Shown here: positions 37,344 through 45,669 of the stretch, piece after piece
Layout of the letters: each line of letters opens with the position of its first letter
Position numbering within the stretch: position 1 is the first letter of the stretch
From: Baekduia soli
GTDB taxonomy: Bacteria > Actinomycetota > Thermoleophilia > Solirubrobacterales > Solirubrobacteraceae
Reading direction: 5' to 3'
Length of the DNA: 64,000 bases
NCBI RefSeq assembly: GCF_007970665.1
Contig: NZ_CP042430.1
Coordinates: 4,960,001-5,024,000, forward strand
Translations under genes and position numbers: made by a program
Notes under the pieces: generated by a model
Database searches by the model: none
What the model saw: only the letters and a program-made list of their open reading frames with translations
What the model was told of the DNA's origin: nothing

Positions 37344-39359
37344 TCAGACGGTGGTCACCACGAGCTGGGGCGCGTTGGCCCCGGTCTCGCGGCTGGAGAA
37401 GGTCAGGCTGTCGGTGCCGCCACCGGGGAGGTAGAAGCTGACGTTGCCGCCCGTGGTGACGCCGGTGACCGGGATCGACTCCCAGGCGCCGGCCGGGGCG
37501 GTCGTGCTCAGCGTGCCGACCTGCGCGCCCTGCGCCGGCCGCGTGTTCCACGTCGAGGTCTCACCCCACATGTTGACCGTGGCGAACACGTTGCCCGGCT
37601 TCTTGGAGGCGTCGGTGACCCAGATCCGCAGGGTGGCGCTCTGCACGGTGCCCGTGACCGCGCTGAGGTCGAACTTCACGAGGCCGAGGTAGCTGTTCGG
37701 TGGCGTCGCGGTGTCGAGGCGCGTCCGCACGGTCGTCGCCGTCCCGTAGGCCTTCGTGGGGCTGTACGACTTGAGGTTCGTGTCGGCCACGGCCGTCAGC
37801 GTCGTCGTCCCGCCGCCACCGCCGCCCGTGGTCGCGCTGACCGGGTGGGTCGCCGTCGACGTCTGGCCGCCCGAGCCCGTCGCCGTCAGCGTGACGGTGT
37901 AGGTCCCGGCGGCGGTGAACGTGTGGCTCGGGCTCGTCTCGGTGGAGGCCGCCGAGCCGTCGCCGAAGTCCCACGAGTAGCTCGTGGCGTTCGTCGAGGT
38001 GTTGGTGAACTGGACCGTCAGCGGCGCGACGCCCGACGCCGGGGTCTCGGTGAACGCCGCGGTCGGCGAGGTCGGCACGCCGCCGCCCAGCGGGTCGAAC
38101 GCGTGCCAATAGGTCTTGGAGGTCTTGTCGTTGGCCTCGATGAGCAGGCCGGTCGACGAGCTGACGTTCTGCTTCGTCGAGGTCACGTCGTTCATGTCGG
38201 GCGAGCCGGCCTGGCTGATGACGGTCTTCGTCGTCCCGAACGTGCCCGTCGACATGGGCGCCTGGCGCTCGCAGATGTCGCCGCCGGACTGACCGCTCGT
38301 CGACGGCGGCTGCGGGCAGGTGGCGAACATGTGCACGACCTGCGCCTGCTCGTCGAGCTCGACGATCGGGCGCGTGTCGGAGTTCGTCACCGTGCCGAAC
38401 GTGCTCGTGGTCCACGTGCCGGCGGTGCTGCGGGTCAGGAGCAGGACCAGCGGCCGCGTCTTGGGCGACGACTCGCTCGTCTTGACCGCCGCGTACACGC
38501 GACCCTGGGCGTCGGCCTTGAGGTTGATGTGGTCGTCGGGGGACGCGCCGGTGGGCACCGTCTCGGTCTTCCACGCCGCGGCGCTGTCGCCCGTGCCGTC
38601 GGTGTGGACGGAGAAGAGCTCCTTGCCGCCGCCCAGCGGGACCTGGCTGGACCACATCACGCCGATCCTGTTGCCGCCGAAGCGCACGAGCGAGGAGATG
38701 TCGTCGGAGTCCAGCGTGGCCGAGCCCGGCACCTGGTAGGGCGCGCTCCAGGTCCGGTCGCCGCCGACGGTGTGGGCGACCCACACCGTGTTGTTGTAGG
38801 TCCACGTCGACCACAGCGTCCCGGTCGAGTCCTTGTCGATGACGAGGGTCTCGGTCTTGTAGGGGTTGATCGCCGAGGTCTGGTCGCGCGTGTACGTGCC
38901 GCCGGAGAAGCTGTAGCGGTAGAGCTGCGCGCCGGTCCCCGAGGTCGCCGTCGCCGGCGAGGCGCCGTGGCCCTGGTCGTCGAAGTAGTGCGAGGCGACG
39001 TAGAGGTGCGAGCCGTCCCAGAGCGTGTCCGTGCGGTAGCTGCGCCCGCCGGTGCCGCGGTTCTCGACCACGACGCCCGTGTCGCTCCACGTGCCCGCCG
39101 CCACGTTGAACTTGAAGATGTCGTAGCGGTTGTTGGGCACGCTGTAGAGCACGCCCCACCACGACCCGCCCGTGTACCAGAGCTTGCTCTCGGGCTTGGT
39201 CCCGGTGGGCGACCCGCTCAGCGGCGCGTAGCTGCCGTCGTTGACTCCGACATCGGCCGCGGCGTCGGCCGCGGAGGCGCCGAAGGCCAGGCACAGCGCG
39301 AGCCCCAGCGCGGCGAGCAGCATGGTCATGGCTCGAACCAGCGTGCGCCCGGGGACCAT
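37344..39359 (-). CDS. large secreted protein with PKD and DNRLRE-type domains
   Basis: The 671-residue exported protein has a signal peptide (about residues 10-31, AMTMLLAALGLALCLAFGASA then ADA). Residues about 35-430 form a beta-rich, Ser/Thr/Gly-rich domain with repeated W-containing strands (SKLWYTGGSWWGVLYS, TGTLWSTWTYNNTVWVAHTVGGD) that suggests a beta-propeller like those of neuraminidase-like or sugar-processing enzymes; no catalytic motif is certain. A PKD domain follows (AFTETPASGVAPLTVQF, SYSWDFGDGSAA), and the C-terminal 155 residues match the DNRLRE/CBM96-like module (TLTAVADTNLKSYSPTKAYG, LVKFDLSAVTGTVQSATLRI). It probably binds or degrades polysaccharide or glycoprotein outside the cell. 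Confidence 0.8.
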   Translation of the reverse strand: MVPGRTLVRAMTMLLAALGLALCLAFGASAADAAADVGVNDGSYAPLSGSPTGTKPESKLWYTGGSWWGVLYSVPNNRYDIFKFNVAAGTWSDTGVVVENRGTGGRSYRTDTLWDGSHLYVASHYFDDQGHGASPATATSGTGAQLYRYSFSGGTYTRDQTSAINPYKTETLVIDKDSTGTLWSTWTYNNTVWVAHTVGGDRTWSAPYQVPGSATLDSDDISSLVRFGGNRIGVMWSSQVPLGGGKELFSVHTDGTGDSAAAWKTETVPTGASPDDHINLKADAQGRVYAAVKTSESSPKTRPLVLLLTRSTAGTWTTSTFGTVTNSDTRPIVELDEQAQVVHMFATCPQPPSTSGQSGGDICERQAPMSTGTFGTTKTVISQAGSPDMNDVTSTKQNVSSSTGLLIEANDKTSKTYWHAFDPLGGGVPTSPTAAFTETPASGVAPLTVQFTNTSTNATSYSWDFGDGSAASTETSPSHTFTAAGTYTVTLTATGSGGQTSTATHPVSATTGGGGGGTTTLTAVADTNLKSYSPTKAYGTATTVRTRLDTATPPNSYLGLVKFDLSAVTGTVQSATLRIWVTDASKKPGNVFATVNMWGETSTWNTRPAQGAQVGTLSTTAPAGAWESIPVTGVTTGGNVSFYLPGGGTDSLTFSSRETGANAPQLVVTTV

Positions 39360-39446
39360 GGGTGAAGAAGCTACCTCGCAGGCCGGTGGACGATGGTCTA
39401 GTTCCGGGTCGGGACTCCACCCATACGTTCGTTCGGGGGGTTGACG

Positions 39447-40478
39447 TCAGCGGCGGCGCGCCGCGGGCTCCAGGGCGGGGCTGGCCCACCCGCCGTCGCC
39501 GGCGTTGAGGTTCGTGCCGGGCGCGACGATCTCGTCGATCCGGTCCAGCACCGCCGCGTCGAGGACGACCTCGGCGGCGGGCAGCTGGCTCTCGAGGTGC
39601 TCCATCGTTCGCGGCCCGATGATCGGGGCGGTGACCGCGGGGTGGTTGAGCACGAACGCCAGGGCCAGCTCGATGAGCGTCAGCCCGGCCTCCTGGGCCA
39701 GCACGGCCAGCTACTCGACGGCGTCGAGCTTGGCCTGGTTGCCGGGCAGCGAGAGGTCGTATCGGGCGGGCAGCCGCTGCGCCCGGCTGGAGCCGATCTG
39801 CTCCGCGCCCTTGCGCCAGCGGCCCGAGAGCCAGCCGCTGGCCAGCGGGGCCCACGGGATGACGCCCATGCCGTGGCGTGCGCACGTCGGCAGCACGTCG
39901 GCCTCGACGGCGCGGACGAGGATCGAGTACGGCGGCTGCTCGCAGGCGAACCGCTGCAGCCGCCGGTCGCGCGCGGCCCACTGGGCCTCGACGATCTGCG
40001 ACGCGGGGAACGTCGAGGAGCCGATGGAGCGCACCTTGCCCTGGGCGACGAGGTCGGACAGGGCGCCGAGCGTCTCCTCGATGTCGGTGTCCGGATCGGG
40101 GCGGTGGATCTGGTAGAGGTCGATCCAATCCGTGCGCAGCCGGCGCAGGGAGTCCTCGACGGCCCGCATGATCCAGCGGCGCGAGTTGCCGCGCCGGTTG
40201 GGGTCGTCGCCCATCGGCATGTGGACCTTCGTGGCCAGCACGACGTCGTCGCGCCGCCCGCCGGCCAGCGCCTTGGCGACGATCTCCTCCGACTCACCCG
40301 CCGAGTAGACGTCGGCGGTGTCCAGGAAGGTGATGCCGGCGTCCAGGGCGCGGTGGATGATCCGGACCGAGTCGGCATGGTCGGGGTTGCCCCAGGCGCC
40401 GAACATCATCGTGCCGAGGCACAGCTTGCTGACCGAGACGCCGGTGCGCCCCAAGGTGCGGTGTTCCATGCCGACCAC
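39447..40478 (-). pseudogene. aldo/keto reductase interrupted by an in-frame TAG
   Basis: The complete coding frame would be 344 codons. From ATG at 40476-40478 it reads the AKR start MVGMEHRTLGRTGVSVSKL, catalytic Asp and Tyr in DTADVYSAGESE, Lys in ATKVHMP and His in YQIHRPD. A TAG at 39711-39713 (minus strand) stops it at residue 255 (LDAVE-stop), and the same frame resumes immediately with LAVLAQEAGLTLIELALAFVL and the usual C-terminal AKR helices PAVTAPIIGPRTMEHLES to the end. One nucleotide change from a sense codon explains it. The truncated product would lack part of the NADPH-binding C-terminus. The residue homology on both sides leaves no doubt that they were one gene. Confidence 0.85.
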
Positions 40479-40479
40479 G

Positions 40480-41637
40480 CTACTCGCGTGCCGCGTCGCC
40501 CAGGACCGTCCGGGCGATGATGAGCTGCTGGATCTGGCTCGTGCCCTCGTAGATGCGGAACAGGCGGGCGTCGCGATACAGGCGCTCGACGGGGACGTCG
40601 CGCATGTAGCCGGCGCCGCCGTGGATCTGCACGGCGCGGTCGGCGACCCGGCCGACCATCTCGCTGCAGAAGTACTTGGCCGTGGAGGGGCCGATGGTGA
40701 GGTCGCTCCCGTCGTCGAACGCCGCGGCCGCGGTGCGCACGAGGGCCCGGCCGGCGCGCAGGTCGGTGACCGAGTCGGCGACCATGCCCTGGATGAGCTG
40801 GTGGGCGGCGATCGGCCGGCCGCCCTGGCGGCGCTCGGTCGCGAAGGCGACCTGCTCGTCGACGAGCCGCTGGGCCATGCCCACGCAGACCGCGGCGATG
40901 TGCAGGCGGCCGTGCGCGAGGCATTTCATCGCGGTGGCGAAGCCGCGGTCCACGCCGGCGGCCCCGCCGATGAGGCCGGCGCCGGCCACGCGCACGCCGT
41001 CGAGGTGCACGTCGGCGGTCCAGGCCCCGCGCTGGCCCATCTTGTGGTCCGGGGCCCCGACCTCCAGGCCCTCGGCGCCGGCGGGGACCAGGAAGGCCGA
41101 GATGCCGCGGGCGCCCGGCTGCTCGCGGCTCGTACGCGCGAAGACCATGAACAGGTCGGCGATCGGAGCGTTGGTGATCCAGCGCTTGCTGCCGTGCAGG
41201 ATCCAGTCGTCGCCGTCGCGCTCGGCCCTGGTCGTCAGCGTGGAGGGGTCCGAGCCGGCCTCGGGCTCGGTGAGCGCGAAGCACGCGGTCAGCTCGCCCG
41301 TGGCCAGGCGCGGCAGCCACGCCTGCTTCTGCTCCTCCGTGGCGCCCTCGAGCAGGACGTGGCCGGCGATGCCGTTGTTGGTGCCGAACATGGAGCGCAG
41401 CGCCGGCGTCGTGTAGCCCAGCTCGAAGACGAGCTCGGCCTCCTCGGCCATGGAGAGGCCGGTGCCGCCGTAGCGCTCGGGGATCGCGAAGCCGTAGAGG
41501 CCCATCTCGCGGCAGGCCTGGCGGAGGTGCTCGGGGACGGCGTCGTCGGCCTCGATGCGCTGCTCGAGCGGCACGACCTCCTGGCGGACGAACTCCCGCA
41601 CGGAGGCCACGATCTGCGTGAAGGTCTCGGGGTCCAC
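40480..41637 (-). CDS. acyl-CoA dehydrogenase
   Basis: This 385-residue FAD enzyme has the acyl-CoA dehydrogenase fold: N-terminal helical domain (MGLYGFAIPERYGGTGLS), central beta domain with CFALTEPEAGSDPS (about 119-132) and WITNAPIADLFMVFART, and C-terminal helices with the catalytic Glu in FRIYEGTSQIQQLIIARTVLG (about 358-378). The signature FALTEPEAGSD is canonical. It oxidises an acyl-CoA at alpha-beta carbons and passes electrons to ETF. The chain-length specificity cannot be told from sequence. It lies immediately downstream of the nitronate monooxygenase gene and before the broken AKR (2 bases apart), and probably shares a transcript with them. Confidence 0.92.
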   Translation of the reverse strand: MDPETFTQIVASVREFVRQEVVPLEQRIEADDAVPEHLRQACREMGLYGFAIPERYGGTGLSMAEEAELVFELGYTTPALRSMFGTNNGIAGHVLLEGATEEQKQAWLPRLATGELTACFALTEPEAGSDPSTLTTRAERDGDDWILHGSKRWITNAPIADLFMVFARTSREQPGARGISAFLVPAGAEGLEVGAPDHKMGQRGAWTADVHLDGVRVAGAGLIGGAAGVDRGFATAMKCLAHGRLHIAAVCVGMAQRLVDEQVAFATERRQGGRPIAAHQLIQGMVADSVTDLRAGRALVRTAAAAFDDGSDLTIGPSTAKYFCSEMVGRVADRAVQIHGGAGYMRDVPVERLYRDARLFRIYEGTSQIQQLIIARTVLGDAARE

Positions 41638-41646
41638 AGGCGGTCC

Positions 41647-42609
41647 TCAGCCGCGCCCGAGCAGCGCGGCCGCCTCGCCGGTCATGCGCGCGATGACGTC
41701 GGCGGCCGGCTCGACGGCCGCGATGAGCCCCACGCCCTCGCCGACGAACGTGTTCGCGCGCTGTGGGTCGCCGGCCCGCCAGCCCTCGTCCCAGTCGCGG
41801 CCGGCCTCCTCGCCCGCGCGGCGCAGGTCGTCCTCGCGCCCGTGCCAGCGCTCCGTGAAGCGGTTGCGCAGGACGCGGGCGGTGAACCGCTCGGGCCACT
41901 CCCGGCCTCGGGCGATGTCCATCACGCTGCTGCGGATCGTGGCGTCGCCGTCGGCGGCCAACGCGGCGGCCTGCAGGCCGTCGGGGACGTCGGCCTCGAC
42001 GGTCGCCCACAGCCGCGACCCGACGAGCACGCCGTCGGCGCCCAGCACGAGCGCGGCGGCCAGCCCGCGGCCGTCGGCGACGCCGCCCGCGGCGCACAGC
42101 AGTGTCTGCGGCGAGCGGTCGGCGAGCAGGTCGGCGATCTCGGGCACGAGCGTGAACGTCGCGCGGCGGTCGCCGTGACCGCCGGCCTCCGCGCCCTGGG
42201 CGACGATGACGTCGGCCCCGGCCTCCAGCGCCAGCAGCGCGTCGCCGCGGGTCTGGACCTGGCAGAGCAGGGGCACCCCCGCGTCGCGCACGCGCGCGGC
42301 GAACGGGCGCGGGTCGCCGAAGGACAGCAGGACGGCCCGAGGGCCGCGCGCCAGCGCGTGGTCGAGCATCTCGGGCGTGCGCTGCAGCGACCACGTGATG
42401 AAGCCGCAGCCGACGGCCTCGCCGTGCGCGGCGTCGAACTGCGCGTCCAGCCACGCGCGGTCGTCGCCGTAGCCGGCGCCGACGAGCCCGAGGCCGCCCG
42501 CCGCGCTGACGGCCGCGGCCAGGCGGCCGCCCGCGGCGAAGGCCATCGGGGCCAGCACGACAGGGCGGGCGAGCCCGAGCCGCTGGGTCAACCGGGTGGT
42601 GAGCGCCAT
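41647..42609 (-). CDS. nitronate monooxygenase family (2-nitropropane dioxygenase-like)
   Basis: The 320-residue TIM-barrel flavoprotein matches the NMO/enoyl-ACP reductase FabK-like family: RPVVLAPMAFAAGGRLAAAVSAAGGLGLVG (9-38), DVIVAQGAEAGGHGDRR (about 134-150; HG is the expected catalytic His-Gly), and DGRGLAAALVLGADGVLVGSRL. Members oxidise nitronates to carbonyl compounds with FMN, or act on other small substrates. The C-terminus (VGEGVGLIAAVEPAADVI) is normal. Transcription likely continues into the acyl-CoA dehydrogenase gene. A role in detoxifying propionate-3-nitronate is possible but unproven. Confidence 0.87.
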   Translation of the reverse strand: MALTTRLTQRLGLARPVVLAPMAFAAGGRLAAAVSAAGGLGLVGAGYGDDRAWLDAQFDAAHGEAVGCGFITWSLQRTPEMLDHALARGPRAVLLSFGDPRPFAARVRDAGVPLLCQVQTRGDALLALEAGADVIVAQGAEAGGHGDRRATFTLVPEIADLLADRSPQTLLCAAGGVADGRGLAAALVLGADGVLVGSRLWATVEADVPDGLQAAALAADGDATIRSSVMDIARGREWPERFTARVLRNRFTERWHGREDDLRRAGEEAGRDWDEGWRAGDPQRANTFVGEGVGLIAAVEPAADVIARMTGEAAALLGRG

Positions 42610-42714
42610 CGGGCGATGATAGGAGCCGCCGGGCGGCCGCCGGGCGCCGGGGTAAGGATCGGGCCCGGCACGTCGCAGACCCAGGGACGCATCATCGACC
42701 GAGGAGTCCCGCAG

Positions 42715-43182
42715 ATGTCCGCCCACACCGCCTCGCCCCCGCTGCCCGCCGCCGCCGGACCGGCGGCCGCCGCCGCCGACGCGGTCGCGCAGCGCGCCGC
42801 CGCCGGCCACCAGGCCTTCCTGCTGCTGCGGCTCGCCTTCACCGTCGCGCCGATCGCCTTCGGCCTGGACAAGTTCTTCAACATCCTCGTCGACTGGACG
42901 CAGTACCTCGCGCCGTGGATCGACGACATCCTGCCCGGCAACGCCCACGACGCCATGCACCTGGTCGGCGTCGTCGAGATCGCGGCGGGGGTGCTCGTCG
43001 CGATCAGGCCCCGCTACGGCGCGCCGCTGGTCGCCGTGTGGCTGGGAGGCATCATCATCAACCTGCTCTCGCTCCCGGGCTACTACGACGTGGCCCTGCG
43101 GGACTTCGGGCTGCTGCTCGGCGCGCTGACGCTGGCGCGGCTGGCCGTCGCCTACGACCCTCCGGGGCGGCGACGGCGATGA
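42715..43182 (+). CDS. DoxX-like membrane protein
   Basis: A 155-residue membrane protein begins at the ATG at 42715 with GAGGAG (42701-42706) at good spacing. After an Ala/Pro-rich leader come four hydrophobic segments (FLLLRLAFTVAPIAFGLDKFF, HLVGVVEIAAGVLVAI, APLVAVWLGGIIINLLSL, FGLLLGALTLARLAVA), with a fold like the DoxX/YkgB group. It is the first gene of a translation-coupled set: a small hypothetical, the sigma factor and an anti-sigma factor. Such linkage suggests the set controls envelope or redox stress, with this membrane protein as a sensor or target; that is inference. Confidence 0.75.
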   Translation: MSAHTASPPLPAAAGPAAAAADAVAQRAAAGHQAFLLLRLAFTVAPIAFGLDKFFNILVDWTQYLAPWIDDILPGNAHDAMHLVGVVEIAAGVLVAIRPRYGAPLVAVWLGGIIINLLSLPGYYDVALRDFGLLLGALTLARLAVAYDPPGRRRR

Positions 43183-43397
43183 GCCGGACGTCCTCGCACA
43201 GCGACGCGGGCCTGGACGCCGCCCTGCCCTGGCGCCGCAGCCGGCTGCGGCGGGCGGGCTTCGACGCCCGGCTGGCCGCCGAGATCGCCGCCGATCTGCG
43301 CTATGACCTGGGGGCCATCGTGGCGCTGACCGACCGCGGCTGCCCGCCCCGGCTGGCAGCCCGCATCGCGGCACCGCTGGACGAGCGACGCCCATGA
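43179..43397 (+). CDS. small hypothetical protein between DoxX and sigma genes (72 aa)
   Basis: Seventy-two codons from an ATG overlapping the DoxX stop (ATGA). The protein is helical and basic: WRRSRLRRAGFDARLAAEIAADLRY then CPPRLAARIAAPLDERRP. It has one Cys and a DLGAIVALTDRGCPP motif. I do not recognise a named family, but such short proteins are frequent just upstream of ECF sigma genes in actinobacteria. Translational coupling on both sides supports a real gene. Confidence 0.7.
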   Translation: MSRTSSHSDAGLDAALPWRRSRLRRAGFDARLAAEIAADLRYDLGAIVALTDRGCPPRLAARIAAPLDERRP

Positions 43398-44036
43398 CCC
43401 GGCCCCTGCCAGACCCCCACCCGAACCCCGCCGCACCGCGATGACCTGCTCGCGGCGCTGCGGGGCGAGGGTCCACGCCACGAGGAGGCCGTGCGGGAGC
43501 TGCACGCGCTGCTCCTGCGCGCCGCGCGGTTCGAGCTCGGCCGCCGGGCGTCCGCGCTGGCCCAGGTCCGCGGCGAGGACCGCGAGGACCTCGCGCTGCA
43601 GGCCGCCGACGACGCGTTCGTCGCGATCATGGGCAAGCTGGACGGGTTCCGCGGCGAGAGCCGGTTCAGCACGTGGGCCTACAAGTTCGCCCTCTACGAG
43701 GCCGCCGTGCGGGTGCGCCGCCGCGCATGGCAGCACCGCGAGGTCGTGCTGGACCCGGCGCTGTGGCCGGCCCTCGGCGACCACGCCGACGGGCCGGCGG
43801 CCCGCCACGAGCGGGCCGAGCTGCTGACGGCGATCCGCGAGCTGATCGGCAGCGCGCTGACGCCCCACCAGCGGGAGGTGCTCGTCGCCCTCACGATCCA
43901 GGACGTGCCGATCGACGTGCTCGCCGAGCGGCTGGGCAGCACGCGCGGCGCGCTCTACAAGGCCCTGCACGACGCCCGCCGCGCGCTGCGCTCGCACCTG
44001 GCGGCGGCGGGCCACGACCTGGCGTGGATCGCATGA
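43394..44036 (+). CDS. ECF-type RNA polymerase sigma factor with apparent frameshift near its start
   Basis: An ATG at 43394 overlaps the previous stop (ATGA) and begins MTRPLPDPHPNPAAPR, then hits TGA (43442-43444). In the next frame the homologous protein continues without a break as DDLLAALRGEGPRHEEAVRELHALLLRAARFEL. So one base appears lost at about 43438-43442; otherwise translation must begin at the GTG at 43491. The rest is a complete two-domain sigma: region 2 (DAFVAIMGKLDGFRGESRFSTWAYKFALYEAAV) and region 4 (LTPHQREVLVALTIQDVPIDVLAERLGSTRGALYKALHDARR). It is followed by the anti-sigma gene with ATGA overlap. The frameshift may be a sequence error, because the coupling of all other genes here is intact. 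Confidence 0.82.
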
Positions 44037-44272
44037 CCCACCGCGACCCCGAGCCGATCCTGCGCCGCCTGCTCGGCCCGGCCGGCCCCGAGACGACGTG
44101 CGATGCGTGCTTCGAGCAGCTCGACGTCTACGTCGACCGCGAGGTGCTGCTCGGCGACGCCGAGCAGGCCATGCCGGCGCTGGCCGCCCACCTGCGCGGC
44201 TGCCCGGCCTGCGCCGAGGACCACGCGAGCCTGCTGGCGATCGCCCGCGAGGCGGGCGCTACCCCTGGGTGA
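44033..44272 (+). CDS. anti-sigma factor, zinc-finger (zf-HC2-like)
   Basis: A 79-residue protein coupled to the sigma gene by ATGA. The core ETTCDACFEQLDVYVDREVLLGD and MPALAAHLRGCPACAEDHASLLAIA carries the HxxxCxxC-type zinc site (His-Leu-Arg-Gly-Cys-Pro-Ala-Cys; residues about 54-61) with an N-terminal Cys pair at CDAC. The arrangement is the usual cytoplasmic anti-sigma domain, but there is no membrane segment, so it senses an intracellular redox or metal signal rather than the envelope. Its last 14 bases overlap the convergent exported-protein gene. Confidence 0.85.
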   Translation: MTHRDPEPILRRLLGPAGPETTCDACFEQLDVYVDREVLLGDAEQAMPALAAHLRGCPACAEDHASLLAIAREAGATPG

Positions 44273-45572
44273 AGACGCGGACGGGCCCCTGCCCGCCGGC
44301 CGTCCAGGCCACCGCCGTGAAGCGGCCCGCGGCGGCGACCGCCGCCGACGTCCAGACCGGATGCAGGTCGCCGGGTCGCGAGGTGGCCGTGACGGCGGCG
44401 GCCGGCAGCGGCGCGCCCGCGGCGCCCTGGCGGATCTCGAGGTGCCGGTCCGCCCCGTCGGCCCACACGACGGCGGCGGTCAGGGTGCCGCCGGCGTCGA
44501 ACGCGAGCTGCGGGGCCAGGGCGAAGGCGCCGGCCGGCGTGAGGGCCTGGGCCGCGGCGAACGGCGCGCCGGACGCGCGCGTGGCCAGCCACGCCGGCAT
44601 CCCGAGCCGGTCCGGCGGCCACCCGCTCGCCGCCCCGCCCCAGCCGACCGCGGCGGCGCTGTGGGGGCCGGCCGCCAGCTGCGGCGCCGAGGCGGCCGCG
44701 TCCGCCGGGCTGACCGTCTGGGCCGGGTCCAGGAGCGTGAAGCCGGGACGGCCGGCCGCCGCGAGGACCGCGCCGGGCTCGCGCCACGCGGCCACGGGCG
44801 TGTCGTTGGGCGAGACGGCGAGCACGGGGGCGCTGCCGCCGGTCTGCGACAGCGGCCCGATCGGGCCGAAGCGCCCGCCGAGCCGTCCGACGGCGGTGGC
44901 GACGAACGTCCCGCCGGGGCCGTCGGCCGTCCAGACCAGGTGCAGGCGGCCATCGGGCGCGATCGCCCACCAGACGGGCGTGTAGGGCAGCGTGAGGGTC
45001 GTCCGCGGCGTGCCGAACGGGCGCCCGGGCGCCCGGGCGGCCAGCTGCAGGCCGACGTCGTCGCGGTACCAGCCCGCCAGCAGCCCGCCGCCCGGCGCGG
45101 CGACGACGCGCGGCTGGGCGCGCCAGGCCGTCGTCGAGCCGCCGATCGTGCGCGGCGCCGCGAACGCCCGCGCGCCGGCGGCCAGCGCCGCCCGGATCCG
45201 GAAGTGGGGACGGCCCGGAGCCTCCTCGGCCCAGGCGACCACGGCGTCGCCGCCGGAGCTGACGGCGACCTGGGGCTCCAGCACCCGGCCGTGGGCGGCG
45301 GCGCGCGCGATGACGCGGGCGGCCCCGAAGCGGCCGCCCGCGCGCCGCAGCGCGGCGACGATGCGCCGGTCGCCCGCGACCCACGCCACGACGCCGTCGC
45401 CGCGCGCGTCCAGCCCCACGTGCGGGACCGAGAGCGACACGGGTCCCGTCAGCGTCTGCGGCGCGTGCCAGGTCGCCGCCGGGGCGGAGGCCGGCGCGCC
45501 CACGGCCAGCGCCAGCGCGGCGGCGGGCAGCAGGAGGCGGCGGACGGGACGACGGGCGAGGGCGGCGAGCAT
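44259..45572 (-). CDS. exported beta-repeat (propeller-like) protein
   Basis: The 437-residue protein begins with a signal peptide (MLAALARRPVRRLLLPAAALALAVGAPASAPA; about residues 1-33). The rest repeats a roughly 40-45-residue pattern ending in a strand such as GDGVVAWVAGDRRIVAAL, GDAVVAWAEEAPGRPHFRIRAAL, PDGRLHLVWTADGPGG and GTLTAAVVWADGADRHLEI. This is the WD/Kelch-like character of a beta-propeller, with a G/D-x-x-VVAW core in many repeats. No enzyme motif or cysteine is visible. Its function is unknown. It is transcribed opposite to the sigma/anti-sigma pair and overlaps the latter by 14 bases at the 3' ends. Confidence 0.7.
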   Translation of the reverse strand: MLAALARRPVRRLLLPAAALALAVGAPASAPAATWHAPQTLTGPVSLSVPHVGLDARGDGVVAWVAGDRRIVAALRRAGGRFGAARVIARAAAHGRVLEPQVAVSSGGDAVVAWAEEAPGRPHFRIRAALAAGARAFAAPRTIGGSTTAWRAQPRVVAAPGGGLLAGWYRDDVGLQLAARAPGRPFGTPRTTLTLPYTPVWWAIAPDGRLHLVWTADGPGGTFVATAVGRLGGRFGPIGPLSQTGGSAPVLAVSPNDTPVAAWREPGAVLAAAGRPGFTLLDPAQTVSPADAAASAPQLAAGPHSAAAVGWGGAASGWPPDRLGMPAWLATRASGAPFAAAQALTPAGAFALAPQLAFDAGGTLTAAVVWADGADRHLEIRQGAAGAPLPAAAVTATSRPGDLHPVWTSAAVAAAGRFTAVAWTAGGQGPVRVFTQG

Positions 45573-45629
45573 GCCGCGGATCCTGCTCGCCCCGCCGCCG
45601 GCCGGCATCCGTGCCCGGGCGCACCGCGG

Positions 45630-45644
45630 GCGGGCGAAGCCCGC
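45630..45644 (-). terminator. small hairpin downstream of hyuB
   Basis: GCGGGC (45630-45635) and GCCCGC (45639-45644) pair around a 3-base loop, about 26 bases downstream of the hyuB stop. The stem is short; this is only a candidate terminator. Confidence 0.35.
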
Positions 45645-45669
45645 AGGCGCCCTGGGTGGCGTGCCGCAG

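Noticed and set aside
39711-39713. TAG as a pyrrolysine codon
   Set aside because: Aldo/keto reductases are not known to use pyrrolysine and no pyl genes are in the window. A plain nonsense mutation or error is simpler.
43394-43500. Programmed ribosomal frameshift in the sigma gene
   Set aside because: I see no slippery heptamer or downstream pseudoknot at the break. A lost base is more likely.
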